Shown here: positions 45,188 to 56,056 of the stretch, in pieces
Numbering within the stretch: position 1 is the first letter of the stretch
Layout of the letters: every line of letters begins with the position of its first letter
Assembly: GCF_018502625.1 (NCBI RefSeq)
Contig: NZ_CP075566.1
Span: 377,001-441,000, forward strand
Origin: Pseudomonas hormoni
GTDB taxonomy: Bacteria > Pseudomonadota > Gammaproteobacteria > Pseudomonadales > Pseudomonadaceae
DNA: 64,000 nucleotides
Direction of reading: 5' to 3'
Position numbers and translations under genes: made by a program
The notes under the pieces: generated by a model
What the model saw: the letters and a program-made list of their open reading frames with translations, nothing else
The model's database searches: none
Told to the model about the DNA's origin: nothing

Positions 45188-45958
45188 TTGCTGCATAACA
45201 TTCGTGTCGTCCTGGTCAATACCAGCCACCCCGGCAATATCGGCGGGGCTGCGCGCGCCATGAAGAACATGGGCCTGTCGCGGCTGGTGCTGGTCGAGCC
45301 GCGGTTGTTCCCGCATCACGAAGCCGATGCTCGTGCCTCCGGCGCCGGGGACATCCTTGAAAACGCGCAAGTCGTCGCCACCTTGGAAGATGCCTTGGTC
45401 GGCTGCAATCTGGTGCTCGGCACCAGCGCCCGTGACCGGCGCATTCCCTGGCCATTGCTTGATCCACGCGAATGCGGGACAAAAGTGGTCGAGGAGGCGG
45501 GGCAGGGCGCGGAAATCGCACTGGTGTTCGGTCGTGAAGATTCCGGCCTGACCAATGAAGAGCTGCAGCGATGTCATTATCACGTGCACATCCCATCAGA
45601 CCCTGAGTTCAGCTCGCTGAACCTTGGGGCAGCGGTGCAGGTGTTGAGCTATGAAGTGCGCATGTCCTGGCTGGCGGCCGAAGGTCAGCCGAGCAAGGTC
45701 GAGAAGGAAGAAGTGGCCTCCGTCAAAAGCGCTGAGCTGGCGACCATGGATGAGCTGGAGCGATTCTATGAACACCTGGAGCAAACCCTGGTGGCCATCG
45801 AATTCCTCGATCCGGAAAAACCACGGCACTTGATGGCGCGCCTGCGTCGGTTGTACGGACGAAGCTCGGTCAGCCGGGCGGAAATGAATATATTGCGTGG
45901 CATCCTCACGGAAACCCAGAAAGCGGCCCGTGGTGAGCTTCTAAAGCGGAAGGATTAA
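45188..45958 (+). CDS. trmJ: tRNA (cytidine/uridine-2'-O)-methyltransferase TrmJ
   Basis: 256 residues. SPOUT-fold motifs [36 protein letters not shown] and [18 protein letters not shown] are present, followed by a C-terminal helical extension. It 2'-O-methylates position 32 of several tRNAs. The best start is TTG 45188, since no ATG is available before the SPOUT core and the N-terminus then fits the family. Its stop overlaps the first cysE ATG. Confidence 0.96.
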   Translation: MLHNIRVVLVNTSHPGNIGGAARAMKNMGLSRLVLVEPRLFPHHEADARASGAGDILENAQVVATLEDALVGCNLVLGTSARDRRIPWPLLDPRECGTKVVEEAGQGAEIALVFGREDSGLTNEELQRCHYHVHIPSDPEFSSLNLGAAVQVLSYEVRMSWLAAEGQPSKVEKEEVASVKSAELATMDELERFYEHLEQTLVAIEFLDPEKPRHLMARLRRLYGRSSVSRAEMNILRGILTETQKAARGELLKRKD

Positions 45959-45960
45959 TG

Positions 45961-46737
45961 ATGTTCGAGCGTTTGCGTGAAGATATCCAGAGTGTTTTCC
46001 ATCGTGACCCGGCGGCGCGTAACGCTTTTGAAGTCCTGACTTGCTACCCGGGCATGCACGCCATCTGGATCCATCGCCTGTCGGCGGCCTTGTGGCGTGC
46101 CGAACTGAAATGGCTGGCGCGGCTGGTGTCGAACTTCGGTCGCTGGTTGACCGGGATCGAGATTCATCCGGGTGCCAAGGTGGGTCGGCGCTTCTTTATT
46201 GACCATGGCATGGGCATTGTCATCGGCGAAACCGCCGAGATCGGCAACGATGTCACGCTTTATCAAGGTGTGACGCTCGGTGGCACCAGCTGGAATAAAG
46301 GCAAGCGTCACCCGACGCTGGAAGACGGGGTTGTGGTTGGCGCCGGTGCGAAGGTGCTCGGCCCGTTCACCGTTGGCGCAGGTGCCAAGGTCGGTTCCAA
46401 CGCCGTGGTGACCAAGGCTGTGCCTGCCGGGGCGACTGTCGTCGGCATTCCTGGCCGGATCATCGTCAAATCCGATGAAGAGCAGGACGCCAAGCGCAAG
46501 GCCATGGCCGAGAAGATTGGCTTCGATGCGTACGGTGTTGGCGAAGACATGCCGGATCCGGTGGCGCGCGCCATTAACCAGTTGCTTGACCATCTGCAGG
46601 CGGTCGACGGACGTCTGGAGGGGATGTGCGGAGCGTTGAAGGATCTGGGCAGTAATTATTGTGCGAAAGAACTGCCTGAGCTGCGTGAAGAAGACTTTGC
46701 GTGTGTGAAGGACAAGGATCAGAGCCAGGCCAGCTAG
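45961..46737 (+). CDS. cysE: Serine O-acetyltransferase
   Basis: 258 residues. A helical N-terminal domain is followed by a left-handed beta-helix of hexapeptide repeats ([41 protein letters not shown]). The catalytic Asp-His segment FIDHG and the later HPTLED His are present. It makes O-acetylserine, the precursor for cysteine. ATG 45961 has AAGGA at a 6-nt spacing; 45958 is also possible. The gene is next to isc, which needs cysteine sulfur. Confidence 0.97.
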   Translation: MFERLREDIQSVFHRDPAARNAFEVLTCYPGMHAIWIHRLSAALWRAELKWLARLVSNFGRWLTGIEIHPGAKVGRRFFIDHGMGIVIGETAEIGNDVTLYQGVTLGGTSWNKGKRHPTLEDGVVVGAGAKVLGPFTVGAGAKVGSNAVVTKAVPAGATVVGIPGRIIVKSDEEQDAKRKAMAEKIGFDAYGVGEDMPDPVARAINQLLDHLQAVDGRLEGMCGALKDLGSNYCAKELPELREEDFACVKDKDQSQAS

Positions 46738-46750
46738 ACCGCGCTGACCT

Positions 46751-46817
46751 CTTCGCGGGCAAGCCTTGCTCCTACAGGTAGGCGTGATCCGTGTAGGAGC
46801 GAGGCTTGCCCGCGAAG
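46751..46817. repeat. Outward-facing REP pair
   Basis: CTTCGCGGGCAAGCCTTGCTCCTACA (46751-46776) and its near-inverse (46792-46817) are arranged back-to-back, the opposite order to the other doublets here. Confidence 0.9.
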
Positions 46818-46911
46818 AACGATAACGCGCAATTGCTGGCTGTAACCGGCCAGCCTTTGCTATGATGCGGCCGCTCTTTTGCGGGTAAACCTGACTAAAG
46901 TACTAGGTCTT

Positions 46912-46944
46912 ATAGTTGACTTAAATACTCGGGAATTGCATACT
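46912..46944 (+). promoter_or_regulatory. iscR promoter with type 1 IscR-site resemblance
   Basis: TTGACT (46916-46921), a 17-bp spacer and CATACT (46939-46944) form a sigma-70 promoter 31 bp before iscR. The overlapping ATAGTTGACTTAAATACTCGG resembles the type 1 [2Fe-2S]-IscR operator, so the operon is probably repressed by its own cluster-loaded product. Confidence 0.75.
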
Positions 46945-46975
46945 CGCCCCATTCCGAACTCCGTGGTAATTGTCC

Positions 46976-47467
46976 ATGCGACTGACTACAAAAGGCCGAT
47001 ACGCCGTGACCGCCATGCTTGATCTGGCGTTGCACGCGCAGCACGGGCCGGTGTCCCTGGCCGATATCTCCGAGCGCCAAGGCATCTCCCTGTCCTACCT
47101 CGAACAGCTTTTCGCCAAATTGCGCCGCAGCAATCTGGTCTCCAGCGTCCGTGGTCCGGGCGGCGGCTACCAGCTGTCCCGCGACATGCAGGGCATCCAG
47201 GTCGCCCAAGTGATCGATGCGGTAAACGAATCGGTCGATGCCACCAAGTGCCAGGGCCAGGGCGATTGCCATCAAGGCGACACCTGCCTGACTCACCACT
47301 TGTGGTGCGATCTGAGCCTGCAGATTCACGAGTTTCTGAGCGGTATCAGCTTGGCTGATCTTGTCACTCGCCGTGAGGTACAAGAAGTAGCCCAGCGTCA
47401 GGACCAGCGCCGTTGCAACAGCAAGGCGCCACGCCTGGACAAGATTGAAGCGTCCGCCGTCGAATGA
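46976..47467 (+). CDS. iscR: Iron-sulfur cluster regulator IscR
   Basis: 163 residues, Rrf2 family. Winged HTH ([34 protein letters not shown]) and cluster ligands C-x5-C-x5-C followed by His in the stretch starting [13 protein letters not shown] are present. It represses the isc operon when holding a 2Fe-2S cluster. ATG 46976 is chosen over the TTG at 46970. It is the first gene of the isc operon. Confidence 0.98.
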   Translation: MRLTTKGRYAVTAMLDLALHAQHGPVSLADISERQGISLSYLEQLFAKLRRSNLVSSVRGPGGGYQLSRDMQGIQVAQVIDAVNESVDATKCQGQGDCHQGDTCLTHHLWCDLSLQIHEFLSGISLADLVTRREVQEVAQRQDQRRCNSKAPRLDKIEASAVE

Positions 47468-47517
47468 CAGCCAAAGAGCTAGCGGCACGCCAGCCAGCCT
47501 GATTTAGGAGAGAGTCC

Positions 47518-48732
47518 ATGAAATTGCCGATTTACCTTGATTACTCTGCGACCACCCCGGTTGATCCGCGTGTTGCGCAAAAAATGAGTGAATGCCTGCT
47601 GGTCGACGGAAACTTCGGTAACCCGGCGTCCCGTTCCCACGTGTTCGGCTGGAAAGCTGAAGAGTCCGTCGAAAACGCTCGTCGTCAGGTCGCAGACCTG
47701 GTCAACGCCGACCCGCGTGAAATCGTCTGGACCTCCGGTGCCACCGAGTCCGACAACCTGGCAATCAAGGGCGCGGCGCATTTCTATGCGACCAAGGGCA
47801 AACACCTGATCACCACCAAGATTGAGCACAAGGCTGTCCTCGACACCATGCGCCAACTGGAGCGTGAAGGCTTCGAAGTGACTTACCTCGAACCTCGCAC
47901 CGATGGTCTGGTGACGCCTGAAATGATTGAAGCTGCACTGCGCGACGACACCATCCTGGTATCGGTCATGCACGTGAACAACGAAATCGGCACCATCAAC
48001 GACATCGCGGCCATCGGCGAACTGACCCGCTCCAAGGGCATCCTGTTCCACGTCGACGCTGCTCAGTCCACTGGCAAGGTCGAGATCGACCTGCAGAAGC
48101 TGAAAGTCGACATGATGTCGTTCTCCGCCCACAAAACCTACGGCCCTAAAGGCATCGGCGCGCTGTACGTCAGCCGCAAGCCGCGTGTTCGCATCGAAGC
48201 GACCATGCACGGCGGCGGTCACGAACGCGGCATGCGTTCCGGCACCCTGGCGACCCACCAGATCGTCGGCATGGGTGAAGCCTTCCGTGTAGCCAAGGAA
48301 GACATGGCGGCCGAGAACATCCGCATCAAAGCCCTGAGCGACCGTTTCTTCAAGCAGGTCGAAGACCTGGAAGAGCTGTACGTCAACGGCAGCATGACCG
48401 CCCGCGTTCCGCACAACCTGAACCTGAGCTTCAACTACGTTGAAGGCGAGTCGCTGATCATGGCGCTCAAGGATCTGGCGGTTTCGTCCGGTTCGGCTTG
48501 CACCTCGGCTTCGCTGGAGCCTTCGTACGTACTGCGCGCCCTGGGCCGCAACGACGAACTGGCACACAGCTCGATCCGTTTCACCTTCGGCCGTTTCACC
48601 ACCGAAGAAGAAATCGACTACGCCGCGCAGAAAGTCTGCGAGGCCGTTACCAAGCTGCGCACTCTGTCGCCGCTGTGGGACATGTACAAAGACGGTGTCG
48701 ACATTTCGAAAATCGAGTGGGCGGCACACTGA
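47518..48732 (+). CDS. iscS: Cysteine desulfurase IscS
   Basis: 404 residues. The PLP-lysine is in [13 protein letters not shown] and the catalytic Cys loop is [16 protein letters not shown]. It takes sulfur from cysteine and delivers it to IscU and tRNA-thiolation enzymes. Start is ATG 47518 with GGAGAGAGTCC upstream. Confidence 0.99.
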   Translation: MKLPIYLDYSATTPVDPRVAQKMSECLLVDGNFGNPASRSHVFGWKAEESVENARRQVADLVNADPREIVWTSGATESDNLAIKGAAHFYATKGKHLITTKIEHKAVLDTMRQLEREGFEVTYLEPRTDGLVTPEMIEAALRDDTILVSVMHVNNEIGTINDIAAIGELTRSKGILFHVDAAQSTGKVEIDLQKLKVDMMSFSAHKTYGPKGIGALYVSRKPRVRIEATMHGGGHERGMRSGTLATHQIVGMGEAFRVAKEDMAAENIRIKALSDRFFKQVEDLEELYVNGSMTARVPHNLNLSFNYVEGESLIMALKDLAVSSGSACTSASLEPSYVLRALGRNDELAHSSIRFTFGRFTTEEEIDYAAQKVCEAVTKLRTLSPLWDMYKDGVDISKIEWAAH

Positions 48733-48817
48733 TTTCAAGTCGCCGCAAACCAGCCCTGACGAACCCAGGTTCCGAGGGCTTCAAGAGCGACTCTCTGATG
48801 AGTGAGGATTAAGAATC

Positions 48818-49204
48818 ATGGCTTACAGCGAAAAGGTCATCGACCACTACGAAAACCCGCGTAACGTCGGCAAGATGGACGCCGAAGACCCGGATGTCGG
48901 CACCGGCATGGTCGGCGCCCCTGCGTGCGGCGACGTGATGCGCCTGCAGATCAAGGTCAACGAGCAAGGCATCATCGAAGACGCCAAGTTCAAGACCTAC
49001 GGTTGCGGTTCGGCTATCGCCTCCAGCTCCCTGGCGACCGAGTGGATGAAAGGCAAGACTCTGGATGAAGCAGAGACCATCAAGAACACTCAACTGGCCG
49101 AAGAACTGGCCCTGCCGCCAGTGAAAATTCACTGCTCCGTACTTGCTGAAGACGCTATCAAAGCGGCCGTTCGCGACTACAAGCAGAAGAAAGGCTTGAT
49201 CTGA
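48818..49204 (+). CDS. iscU: Iron-sulfur scaffold IscU
   Basis: 128 residues. The three cluster Cys are in APACGDV, YGCGSAIASS and KIHCSVLAEDA, and the chaperone-recognition LPPVK precedes the third. It assembles 2Fe-2S and 4Fe-4S clusters for transfer by HscBA. Confidence 0.99.
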   Translation: MAYSEKVIDHYENPRNVGKMDAEDPDVGTGMVGAPACGDVMRLQIKVNEQGIIEDAKFKTYGCGSAIASSSLATEWMKGKTLDEAETIKNTQLAEELALPPVKIHCSVLAEDAIKAAVRDYKQKKGLI

Positions 49205-49231
49205 TTTTTGGCGACGAGTAAGGAGTCACCG

Positions 49232-49555
49232 ATGGCTATCAGCATGACAGAAGCGGCTGCTCAACACGTGCGACGCTCCCTCAACGGGCGCGGCAAAGGT
49301 GAAGGGATTCGTCTGGGTGTTCGCACCACGGGCTGTTCCGGCCTTGCCTACGTGCTGGAGTTTGTCGACGAGGTGGTTGCAGAGGATCAGGTGTTCGAAA
49401 GTCACGGCGAAAAAGTGATCATCGACCCGAAAAGCCTGGCCTACCTGGACGGCACCGAGCTCGATTTCGTCAAGGAAGGGTTGAACGAAGGCTTCAAGTT
49501 CAACAACCCCAATGTACGCGGTGAATGTGGCTGCGGCGAAAGCTTCAATATCTGA
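49232..49555 (+). CDS. iscA: A-type iron-sulfur carrier IscA
   Basis: 107 residues. Cys ligands are in [13 protein letters not shown] and the C-terminal [11 protein letters not shown] 49232 with AAGGAG upstream is the start; the TTG at 49208 is not needed. It carries clusters from IscU to apo-proteins. Confidence 0.98.
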   Translation: MAISMTEAAAQHVRRSLNGRGKGEGIRLGVRTTGCSGLAYVLEFVDEVVAEDQVFESHGEKVIIDPKSLAYLDGTELDFVKEGLNEGFKFNNPNVRGECGCGESFNI

Positions 49556-49563
49556 GGCTTCTT

Positions 49564-50085
49564 GTGGGTACTCCTTGTCATTTCGCTTTATTCGAGCTGC
49601 AACCGAGTTTCAATCTGGACCTCGACCAGCTGGCTACGCGCTACCGTGAGTTGGCGCGCAGTGTTCACCCGGACCGTTTTGCGGACGCTTCCGAGCGCGA
49701 GCAACGGCTGGCGCTAGAGCAATCCGCGAGCCTCAACGAGGCCTACCAGACGCTCAAAAGTCCCCCGAAGCGCGCGCGATACCTGCTCGCTTTGAATGGT
49801 GGCGAGCTGCCGCTGGAGGTCACGGTGCATGATCCGGCGTTTCTCCTGCAGCAGATGGAGTTGCGTGAAGAGCTCGAAGACCTGCAAGACAGCGCCGACA
49901 TGGCTGGTATTGCAGCCTTCAAGCGCCGCCTGAAAACCGCGCAGGATGAACTGAACCAAAGCTTCGCAGCCTGTTGGAATGACGCAGTGCAACGTGAGCA
50001 GGCCGAACGCCTGATGCGGCGCATGCAGTTCCTCGACAAGCTCACCTACGAAGTGCGCCAGTTAGAAGAGCGCCTCGACGATTAA
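49564..50085 (+). CDS. hscB: Co-chaperone HscB
   Basis: 173 residues. A J-domain with the HPD motif (SVHPDRFAD) and a C-terminal three-helix bundle that binds IscU. The start is GTG 49564, 8 bp after iscA, with GAGG upstream; it gives the family's normal N-terminus. The longer frame lies inside iscA. Confidence 0.97.
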   Translation: MGTPCHFALFELQPSFNLDLDQLATRYRELARSVHPDRFADASEREQRLALEQSASLNEAYQTLKSPPKRARYLLALNGGELPLEVTVHDPAFLLQQMELREELEDLQDSADMAGIAAFKRRLKTAQDELNQSFAACWNDAVQREQAERLMRRMQFLDKLTYEVRQLEERLDD

Positions 50086-50136
50086 CCCAGTGCCGCTCCG
50101 GTCGCACGCCTGATATACAGATAAGTCCTGATCACG

Positions 50137-52002
50137 ATGGCCCTACTGCAGATCGCCGAACCCGGCCAAAGTCCTCAACCGCACCAGCGTCGTCTGGCTG
50201 TGGGGATCGACTTGGGCACTACCAATTCGCTGGTCGCTGCATTGCGCAGTGGTCTTTCCGAGCCCCTGGCCGACGCTGACGGGCAGGTCATCCTGCCCTC
50301 TGCCGTGCGCTATCACGCCGATCGCGTCGAAGTCGGCGAGTCGGCCAAGCTGGCTGCCGCTACCGATCCCTTGAATACCGTGCTGTCGGTCAAGCGCTTG
50401 ATGGGTCGTGGTCTGTCCGACGTCAAACAATTGGGCGAGCAACTGCCGTACCGCTTTGTCGGCGGCGAGTCGCACATGCCGTTCATCGACACCATCCAGG
50501 GGCCGAAAAGCCCGGTTGAAGTCTCCGCCGATATCCTGAAAGTGCTGCGTCAGCGCGCCGAAGCGACGTTGGGTGGCGAGCTGGTCGGCGCGGTAATCAC
50601 TGTTCCGGCCTATTTCGACGACGCTCAGCGTCAAGCCACCAAGGATGCGGCCAAGCTGGCCGGCCTGAACGTGCTGCGTCTGCTCAATGAGCCGACCGCT
50701 GCCGCTGTGGCGTACGGTCTGGATCAGCATGCTGAAGGTCTGGTCGCGATTTATGACCTGGGCGGCGGCACCTTCGATATTTCGATTCTGCGCCTGACTG
50801 GCGGCGTGTTCGAAGTACTGGCCACCGGCGGCGACAGCGCGCTGGGCGGCGATGACTTCGACCATGCGATTGCTGGCTGGATTATTGAGAACGCCGGTTT
50901 GTCCGCCGACCTCGATCCGGGTGCGCAACGCAATCTGCTGCAAACCGCTTGCGCGGCTAAAGAAGCGCTGACCAATGTTGCGGCTGTTGAAGTCACTTAT
51001 GGTGACTGGAAAGCCGAACTGACTCGCGAAGCCTTCAACGCGCTGATTGAACCAATGGTTGCTCGCAGTCTGAAAGCCTGCCGCCGCGCAGTGCGCGATT
51101 CCGGCATCGAGCTGGAAGAAGTGCACGCCGTGGTCATGGTTGGCGGTTCGACCCGCGTACCTCGCGTTCGCGAAGCGGTCGCTGAAGCCTTTGGTCGCCA
51201 GCCGCTGACTGAAATCGACCCGGATCAAGTGGTGGCCATCGGTGCCGCGATCCAGGCCGATACATTGGCGGGCAACAAGCGCGATGGTGGCGAACTGTTG
51301 TTGCTTGACGTGATTCCGCTGTCCCTGGGGCTGGAAACCATGGGCGGACTGATGGAGAAGGTGATTCCGCGCAACACCACCATCCCCGTCGCCCGCGCCC
51401 AGGACTTCACCACTTACAAAGATGGCCAGTCGGCCATGGCGATTCACGTGTTGCAGGGCGAGCGTGAGCTGATCAGCGATTGCCGTTCCCTGGCACGCTT
51501 CGAATTGCGTGGCATTCCGGCGATGGTGGCGGGTGCGGCGAAGATTCGCGTGACCTTCCAGGTCGACGCCGACGGCTTGCTCAGCGTGTCGGCCCGTGAA
51601 TTGGGTTCGGGCGTTGAAGCCAGCATCCAGGTCAAGCCGTCCTACGGCCTGACCGACGGTGAAATCGCCAAGATGCTCAAGGATTCGTTCCAGCACGCCA
51701 ACGACGACAAGGTCGCCCGCGTACTGCGTGAGCAGCAGGTCGATGCCCAGCGCTTGATCGAAGCGGTGCAAGCCGCCCTCGAGGCCGACGGCGAGCGTTT
51801 GCTCGACGCCGAAGAGCGCATGGTCATTGAGCTGCAGATGCAGGAACTGACCGAACTGATGAAAGGTACCGATGGTTACGCCATCGAGCAGCAGACCAAG
51901 CGTCTGTCGCAAGTGACCGATGCTTTTGCTGCCCGCCGCATGGATTTGACGGTGAAAGCCGCGCTGGCGGGGCGCAACCTGAATGAAATCGAGGATATCT
52001 GA
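50137..52002 (+). CDS. hscA: Hsp70-type chaperone HscA
   Basis: 621 residues. [25 protein letters not shown] and [11 protein letters not shown] form the nucleotide-binding domain, followed by a substrate-binding domain. It releases the cluster from IscU with HscB. The stop overlaps fdx (TGATG). Confidence 0.99.
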   Translation: MALLQIAEPGQSPQPHQRRLAVGIDLGTTNSLVAALRSGLSEPLADADGQVILPSAVRYHADRVEVGESAKLAAATDPLNTVLSVKRLMGRGLSDVKQLGEQLPYRFVGGESHMPFIDTIQGPKSPVEVSADILKVLRQRAEATLGGELVGAVITVPAYFDDAQRQATKDAAKLAGLNVLRLLNEPTAAAVAYGLDQHAEGLVAIYDLGGGTFDISILRLTGGVFEVLATGGDSALGGDDFDHAIAGWIIENAGLSADLDPGAQRNLLQTACAAKEALTNVAAVEVTYGDWKAELTREAFNALIEPMVARSLKACRRAVRDSGIELEEVHAVVMVGGSTRVPRVREAVAEAFGRQPLTEIDPDQVVAIGAAIQADTLAGNKRDGGELLLLDVIPLSLGLETMGGLMEKVIPRNTTIPVARAQDFTTYKDGQSAMAIHVLQGERELISDCRSLARFELRGIPAMVAGAAKIRVTFQVDADGLLSVSARELGSGVEASIQVKPSYGLTDGEIAKMLKDSFQHANDDKVARVLREQQVDAQRLIEAVQAALEADGERLLDAEERMVIELQMQELTELMKGTDGYAIEQQTKRLSQVTDAFAARRMDLTVKAALAGRNLNEIEDI

Positions 52003-52343
52003 TGCCGCAGGTCATTTTTCTGCCCCACGAGAAGTTTTGCCCGGAAGGCATGGTCGTCGAGGCTGAGCCCGGTACGTCGATTCTCGAACTGGCTCATGAG
52101 CACCATATCGAGATGGAAAGTGCCTGCGGTGGCGTCTGTGCCTGCACCACCTGCCACTGCATCATCCGCGAAGGTTTTGACTCGCTGGAAGAAGCGGATG
52201 AGCTGGAAGAAGATTTTCTTGATCGGGCCTGGGGTCTGGAAGCGCAATCGCGTCTAGGCTGTCAGGCGATCGTCGGGACTGAAGACCTGACTGTCGAGAT
52301 TCCGAAATACTCGCTCAACCATGCCGCCGAAGCGCCGCACTGA
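52002..52343 (+). CDS. fdx: ISC system 2Fe-2S ferredoxin
   Basis: 113 residues. The four cluster Cys are in ACGGVCACTTCHC and LGCQAIVG, the adrenodoxin-type spacing. It supplies electrons for cluster assembly. ATG 52002 overlaps the hscA stop. Confidence 0.98.
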   Translation: MPQVIFLPHEKFCPEGMVVEAEPGTSILELAHEHHIEMESACGGVCACTTCHCIIREGFDSLEEADELEEDFLDRAWGLEAQSRLGCQAIVGTEDLTVEIPKYSLNHAAEAPH

Positions 52344-52357
52344 TTCAAGGAACTGTC

Positions 52358-52558
52358 ATGAGTCTCAAGTGGACTGATGTGTTGGAAATCGCAATCCAGC
52401 TGGCTGAAAGCAAGCCCGATGTTGACCCAATGTCGGTCAACTTCGTCGATCTGCGCAAGTGGGTGATGGAATTGCCCGAGTTCGACGACAAACCTGAACA
52501 TTGTGGCGAAAAGATCCTGGAGGCCATTCAGGCCCACTGGATCGAAGAACGCGACTGA
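52358..52558 (+). CDS. iscX: Fe-S assembly protein IscX
   Basis: 66 residues, acidic. LKWTDVLEIAIQLAESKPDVDP and FVDLRKWVMELPEF are the family signature. It binds IscS and may tune cluster synthesis. Last gene of the isc operon, followed by a terminator. Confidence 0.98.
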   Translation: MSLKWTDVLEIAIQLAESKPDVDPMSVNFVDLRKWVMELPEFDDKPEHCGEKILEAIQAHWIEERD

Positions 52559-52587
52559 GCCACGCTGCAGGTTAGGCAATACCCAAG

Positions 52588-52618
52588 AACCCGCGTATAA
52601 TTCGCGGGTTTAATTTTT
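52588..52618 (+). terminator. Terminator of the isc operon, containing a TATAAT
   Basis: AACCCGCG (52588-52595) and CGCGGGTT (52603-52610) pair across the loop TATAATT, followed by TAATTTTT. The loop itself reads TATAAT, a perfect -10 hexamer, about 45 bp before the ndk start. Confidence 0.88.
52596..52601 (+). promoter_or_regulatory. Candidate ndk -10 element in the terminator loop
   Basis: TATAAT with an 18-bp spacer to TTAGGC (52572-52577) is a plausible sigma-70 promoter for ndk. It would start transcription within or just after the isc terminator. Confidence 0.45.
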
Positions 52619-52646
52619 CACAAATTACCGTTTCTGGAGTTACACC

Positions 52647-53072
52647 ATGGCTGTTCAACGTACTTTCTCCATCATCAAGCCTGACGCTGTTGCAAAAAAC
52701 GTCATCGGCGAGATCACCACTCGTTTCGAAAAAGCAGGCCTGCGCGTTGTAGCTTCGAAACTGAAGCAACTGTCCAAAGCCGAAGCTGAAGGCTTCTACG
52801 CTGAGCACAGCGCTCGTGGTTTCTTCGGCGACCTGGTTGCTTTCATGATCTCCGGTCCTGTAGTTGTTCAGGTTCTGGAAGGCGAAAACGCTATCGCTCT
52901 GAACCGTGAGCTGATGGGCGCTACCAACCCTAAAGAAGCTGCTGCCGGCACCATCCGTGCTGACTTCGCTGACTCCATCGATGCCAACGCTGTACACGGT
53001 TCGGACTCCGAAGCCGCTGCTGCTCGCGAAATCTCGTACTTCTTCGCAGCTACTGAAGTAACCACTCGCTAA
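52647..53072 (+). CDS. ndk: Nucleoside diphosphate kinase
   Basis: 141 residues. The catalytic His is in [12 protein letters not shown] and the N-terminal [11 protein letters not shown] is typical. It balances NTP and dNTP pools by phosphate transfer. Rich in preferred codons, as expected for a highly expressed gene. Confidence 0.98.
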   Translation: MAVQRTFSIIKPDAVAKNVIGEITTRFEKAGLRVVASKLKQLSKAEAEGFYAEHSARGFFGDLVAFMISGPVVVQVLEGENAIALNRELMGATNPKEAAAGTIRADFADSIDANAVHGSDSEAAAAREISYFFAATEVTTR

Positions 53073-53100
53073 GCATTGGCTTATGAGTGAAGGTGAATCC

Positions 53101-54243
53101 ATGACTACATCGACTGTAAAAACCAACCTGCTGGGTCTGACTCAACAGGAAATGGAAAAATTCTTCGACTCAATCGGGGAGAAGCGTTTCCGTGCCGGTC
53201 AGGTAATGAAATGGATTCACCACCTTGGCGTCGATGATTTCGACGCCATGACGAACGTCAGCAAGGCCTTGCGCGACAAGCTCAAGGCCATTGCCGAAGT
53301 TCGCGGTCCTGAAGTCGTCAGCGAGGACATTTCCACCGACGGCACCCGTAAGTGGGTGGTGCGCGTGGCGTCCGGCAGCTGCGTCGAGACCGTTTACATT
53401 CCCCAGGGCAAACGCGGCACGCTGTGCGTTTCGTCCCAGGCAGGCTGTGCCCTGGATTGCAGTTTCTGCTCCACCGGCAAGCAAGGTTTCAACAGCAACC
53501 TCACCGCCGCCGAAGTCATCGGCCAGGTGTGGATTGCCAATAAATCGTTCGGCAGCATCCCGGCGACCGCCGACCGTGCCATCACCAACGTGGTGATGAT
53601 GGGCATGGGCGAGCCGCTGCTGAACTTCGACAACGTCGTTGCGGCCATGCATCTGATGATGGACGACCTGGGCTACGGCATTTCCAAGCGCCGTGTGACC
53701 CTGTCGACCTCCGGCGTGGTGCCGATGATCGATGAGCTGTCCAAGCACATCGACGTCTCCCTGGCGTTGTCCCTGCACGCACCGAACGACGCATTGCGTA
53801 ACCAATTGGTGCCGATCAACAAGAAATATCCGCTTAAGATGCTCCTCGAGTCGTGCCAGCGCTACATGTCGTCCCTGGGCGAAAAACGCGTGCTGACCAT
53901 CGAGTACACCTTGCTCAAGGACATCAATGACAAGGTCGAGCACGCGGTCGAGATGATCGAGTTGCTCAAGAATATCCCGTGCAAGATCAACCTGATTCCG
54001 TTCAACCCGTTCCCGCATTCCGGTTACGAGCGCCCGAGCAACAACGCGATTCGCCGGTTCCAGGATCAGCTTCACCATGCAGGTTTCAATGTCACCGTAC
54101 GCACCACCCGCGGTGAAGACATCGATGCCGCGTGTGGCCAATTGGTAGGGCAGGTGCTGGATCGCACCCGTCGCAGCGAACGTTATATCGCCGTGCGCGA
54201 GTTGAGCGCCGACAGTGATATGGCGCAGAACGCTGCGAAATAA
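53101..54243 (+). CDS. rlmN: 23S rRNA/tRNA adenine-C2 methyltransferase RlmN
   Basis: 380 residues. Radical-SAM triad [18 protein letters not shown] and the accessory Cys near the C-terminus ([10 protein letters not shown]). It methylates A2503 of 23S rRNA and A37 of some tRNAs. ATG 53101 behind GAAGGTG is preferred; ATG 53083 is in frame upstream. Confidence 0.97.
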   Translation: MTTSTVKTNLLGLTQQEMEKFFDSIGEKRFRAGQVMKWIHHLGVDDFDAMTNVSKALRDKLKAIAEVRGPEVVSEDISTDGTRKWVVRVASGSCVETVYIPQGKRGTLCVSSQAGCALDCSFCSTGKQGFNSNLTAAEVIGQVWIANKSFGSIPATADRAITNVVMMGMGEPLLNFDNVVAAMHLMMDDLGYGISKRRVTLSTSGVVPMIDELSKHIDVSLALSLHAPNDALRNQLVPINKKYPLKMLLESCQRYMSSLGEKRVLTIEYTLLKDINDKVEHAVEMIELLKNIPCKINLIPFNPFPHSGYERPSNNAIRRFQDQLHHAGFNVTVRTTRGEDIDAACGQLVGQVLDRTRRSERYIAVRELSADSDMAQNAAK

Positions 54244-54260
54244 ATCAAGAGAGGATCTCT

Positions 54261-55019
54261 ATGTCCCTGCGCTTCGCGCTGCTTGTGCTGTTGGCCAGTC
54301 TTTGTACTGGCTGCGTTCTGTCGGGCGATTTCAACCCGATGAAGACCAGCAAGGGCCGCGACGAAGCGCGTGTCGCCTATGTGCAACTGGGCTTGGGCTA
54401 CTTGCAGCAGGGCATGACCGAGCGCGCCAAAGTCCCGCTGAAAAAGGCTTTGGAGCTGGACAGCTCGGACCCTGACGCCAACGCCGCTTTGGGTCTGGTG
54501 TTTCAGGCCGAGATGGAGCCGGAGCTGGCGGACGAACACTTTCGCAAGGCGCTGTCTTCCCGGTCCGGCGATGCGCGCATCCTGAACAATTACGGCAGTT
54601 TTCTTTTCGAACAGAAACGTTACAAAGAGGCTTACGAGCGCTTCGAACAGGCCGCCGCCGATACGCTGTATCCTGAACGTTCGCGGGTATTCGAGAACCT
54701 GGGCATGACCGCTTCGATGCTTGGCCAGCGTGATCTGGCCCGGCAGCAACTGGAAAAAGCCCTGCGTTTGAACCGCCAACAGCCACGTGCATTGCTGGAA
54801 ATGGCTGAGTTGTCTTACGAAGACAGGCATTATGTGCCCGCGCGTGACTATTACGACCGTTTTAGCCTGCTCACCGAGCAAAATGCACGTAGTCTATTGC
54901 TCGGCGTTCGGCTGGCAAAAGTGTTCGAAGATCGCGACAAGGCCGCCAGTTTTGGCCTGCAACTAAAACGACTCTATCCCGGTACGCCGGAATATCAGCA
55001 ATACCTGTCGGAGCAATGA
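54261..55019 (+). CDS. pilW: Type IV pilus biogenesis/stability lipoprotein (PilW/PilF)
   Basis: 252 residues. A lipoprotein signal with lipobox LCTGC is followed by about six TPR repeats (YVQLGLGYLQQGMTERAKVPL and so on). In P. aeruginosa the homologue PilF is the pilotin that brings the PilQ secretin to the outer membrane. It overlaps the rodZ start. Confidence 0.94.
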   Translation: MSLRFALLVLLASLCTGCVLSGDFNPMKTSKGRDEARVAYVQLGLGYLQQGMTERAKVPLKKALELDSSDPDANAALGLVFQAEMEPELADEHFRKALSSRSGDARILNNYGSFLFEQKRYKEAYERFEQAAADTLYPERSRVFENLGMTASMLGQRDLARQQLEKALRLNRQQPRALLEMAELSYEDRHYVPARDYYDRFSLLTEQNARSLLLGVRLAKVFEDRDKAASFGLQLKRLYPGTPEYQQYLSEQ

Positions 55020-56053
55020 TGAAAGCGGCGCATCCCGAAGTTGTAGCAGCGAATCGCGTTAACCCCGGTGAGACTTTGCGCCAGGCCCGCGAAAGCAATG
55101 GCTGGTCGCTGGCCGAAGTAGCCCTCAAGCTCAACCTCACCGTCAATTCCCTGAGCAATCTGGAAGCCGGCGCTTTCGACAAGCTGCCTGGGCATACCTT
55201 TGCCCGCGGTTATATTCGCGCGTACGCCAAATTGCTGGGCATGGACCAGACCGTTCTGGTTCAGCAGTTCGACCAATCCACCGGTACCGACTCCCAGGGC
55301 AGCAACGTCCACAGCCTGGGTCGCATCGAAGAACCGGTTCGGGTTTCCCACACCATTTTGCGAATCGTCAGCCTGTTGCTGCTGATCGCGGTGATCGGCG
55401 GTGGTTTTGTCTGGTGGCAGGATCAAACCTCTTTGCGTACCAAAGACCTGATCAGCCTGAGTCCGGAACACGTTGAAGTCGAAGGCGCCGACGGCACCAC
55501 CCAGATCCATCCGCTGGACGAGCCGGAAGACCAGGCTGTCGCGGAAGGTCAGGCGGAAGGCACGACGGCGCTGGCATTGCCGCAGGCCGAGAGCTCCACT
55601 GACGAACCGGCCGAAGCTGAAGCCACTGCGCCAGCAGTTGCTCCAATCGCACCGGTTGTCCCGGCACCTGCTGCACCGACGCACAGCACCGCGCCGGTTG
55701 TCGCGACGCCGGTAGCGCCAGCCCCGACGGCACCTGTGGTATCGACCCCGCCTGCAAGCGCTTCGGTCACGCCGACCATTCCCGCTCCGGCAGCGGCTGC
55801 TCCGGCTGCCGGCCAGGGTCAGGTTCATCTGCAATTCACCGCCGATTGCTGGACGCAAGTCACCGACGGCACCGGCAAGGTGCTGCTGAGCGGTCTCAAG
55901 CGTAAAGGCGAAAACGTAACCGTCAGCGGCAAGCCGCCGTTTTCCGTGCGCCTGGGCGTCGCCCGTGGCGCGCAGGTCAGCTACAACGGGCAGGTGGTTG
56001 ATGTCGCTCCGTTCACCAGTGGCGAGACTGCTCGCCTGAAGTTGGGTCAATAA
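55019..56053 (+). CDS. rodZ: Cytoskeleton protein RodZ
   Basis: 344 residues. An N-terminal Xre-like HTH (LRQARESNGWSLAEVALKLNL) is followed by one membrane helix near 112-132 (ILRIVSLLLLIAVIGGGFVWW). An Ala/Pro/Thr-rich linker leads to a C-terminal DUF4115 periplasmic domain. It links MreB to the wall-synthesis machinery. The second of two ATGs (55019) has better spacing to GGAG; 55016 is also possible. Confidence 0.95.
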   Translation: MKAAHPEVVAANRVNPGETLRQARESNGWSLAEVALKLNLTVNSLSNLEAGAFDKLPGHTFARGYIRAYAKLLGMDQTVLVQQFDQSTGTDSQGSNVHSLGRIEEPVRVSHTILRIVSLLLLIAVIGGGFVWWQDQTSLRTKDLISLSPEHVEVEGADGTTQIHPLDEPEDQAVAEGQAEGTTALALPQAESSTDEPAEAEATAPAVAPIAPVVPAPAAPTHSTAPVVATPVAPAPTAPVVSTPPASASVTPTIPAPAAAAPAAGQGQVHLQFTADCWTQVTDGTGKVLLSGLKRKGENVTVSGKPPFSVRLGVARGAQVSYNGQVVDVAPFTSGETARLKLGQ

Positions 56054-56056
56054 GTC

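Noticed and set aside
45139..45198. 19-codon ORF before trmJ
   Set aside because: It has no ribosome-binding site and overlaps the trmJ start in another frame; chance occurrence is likely.
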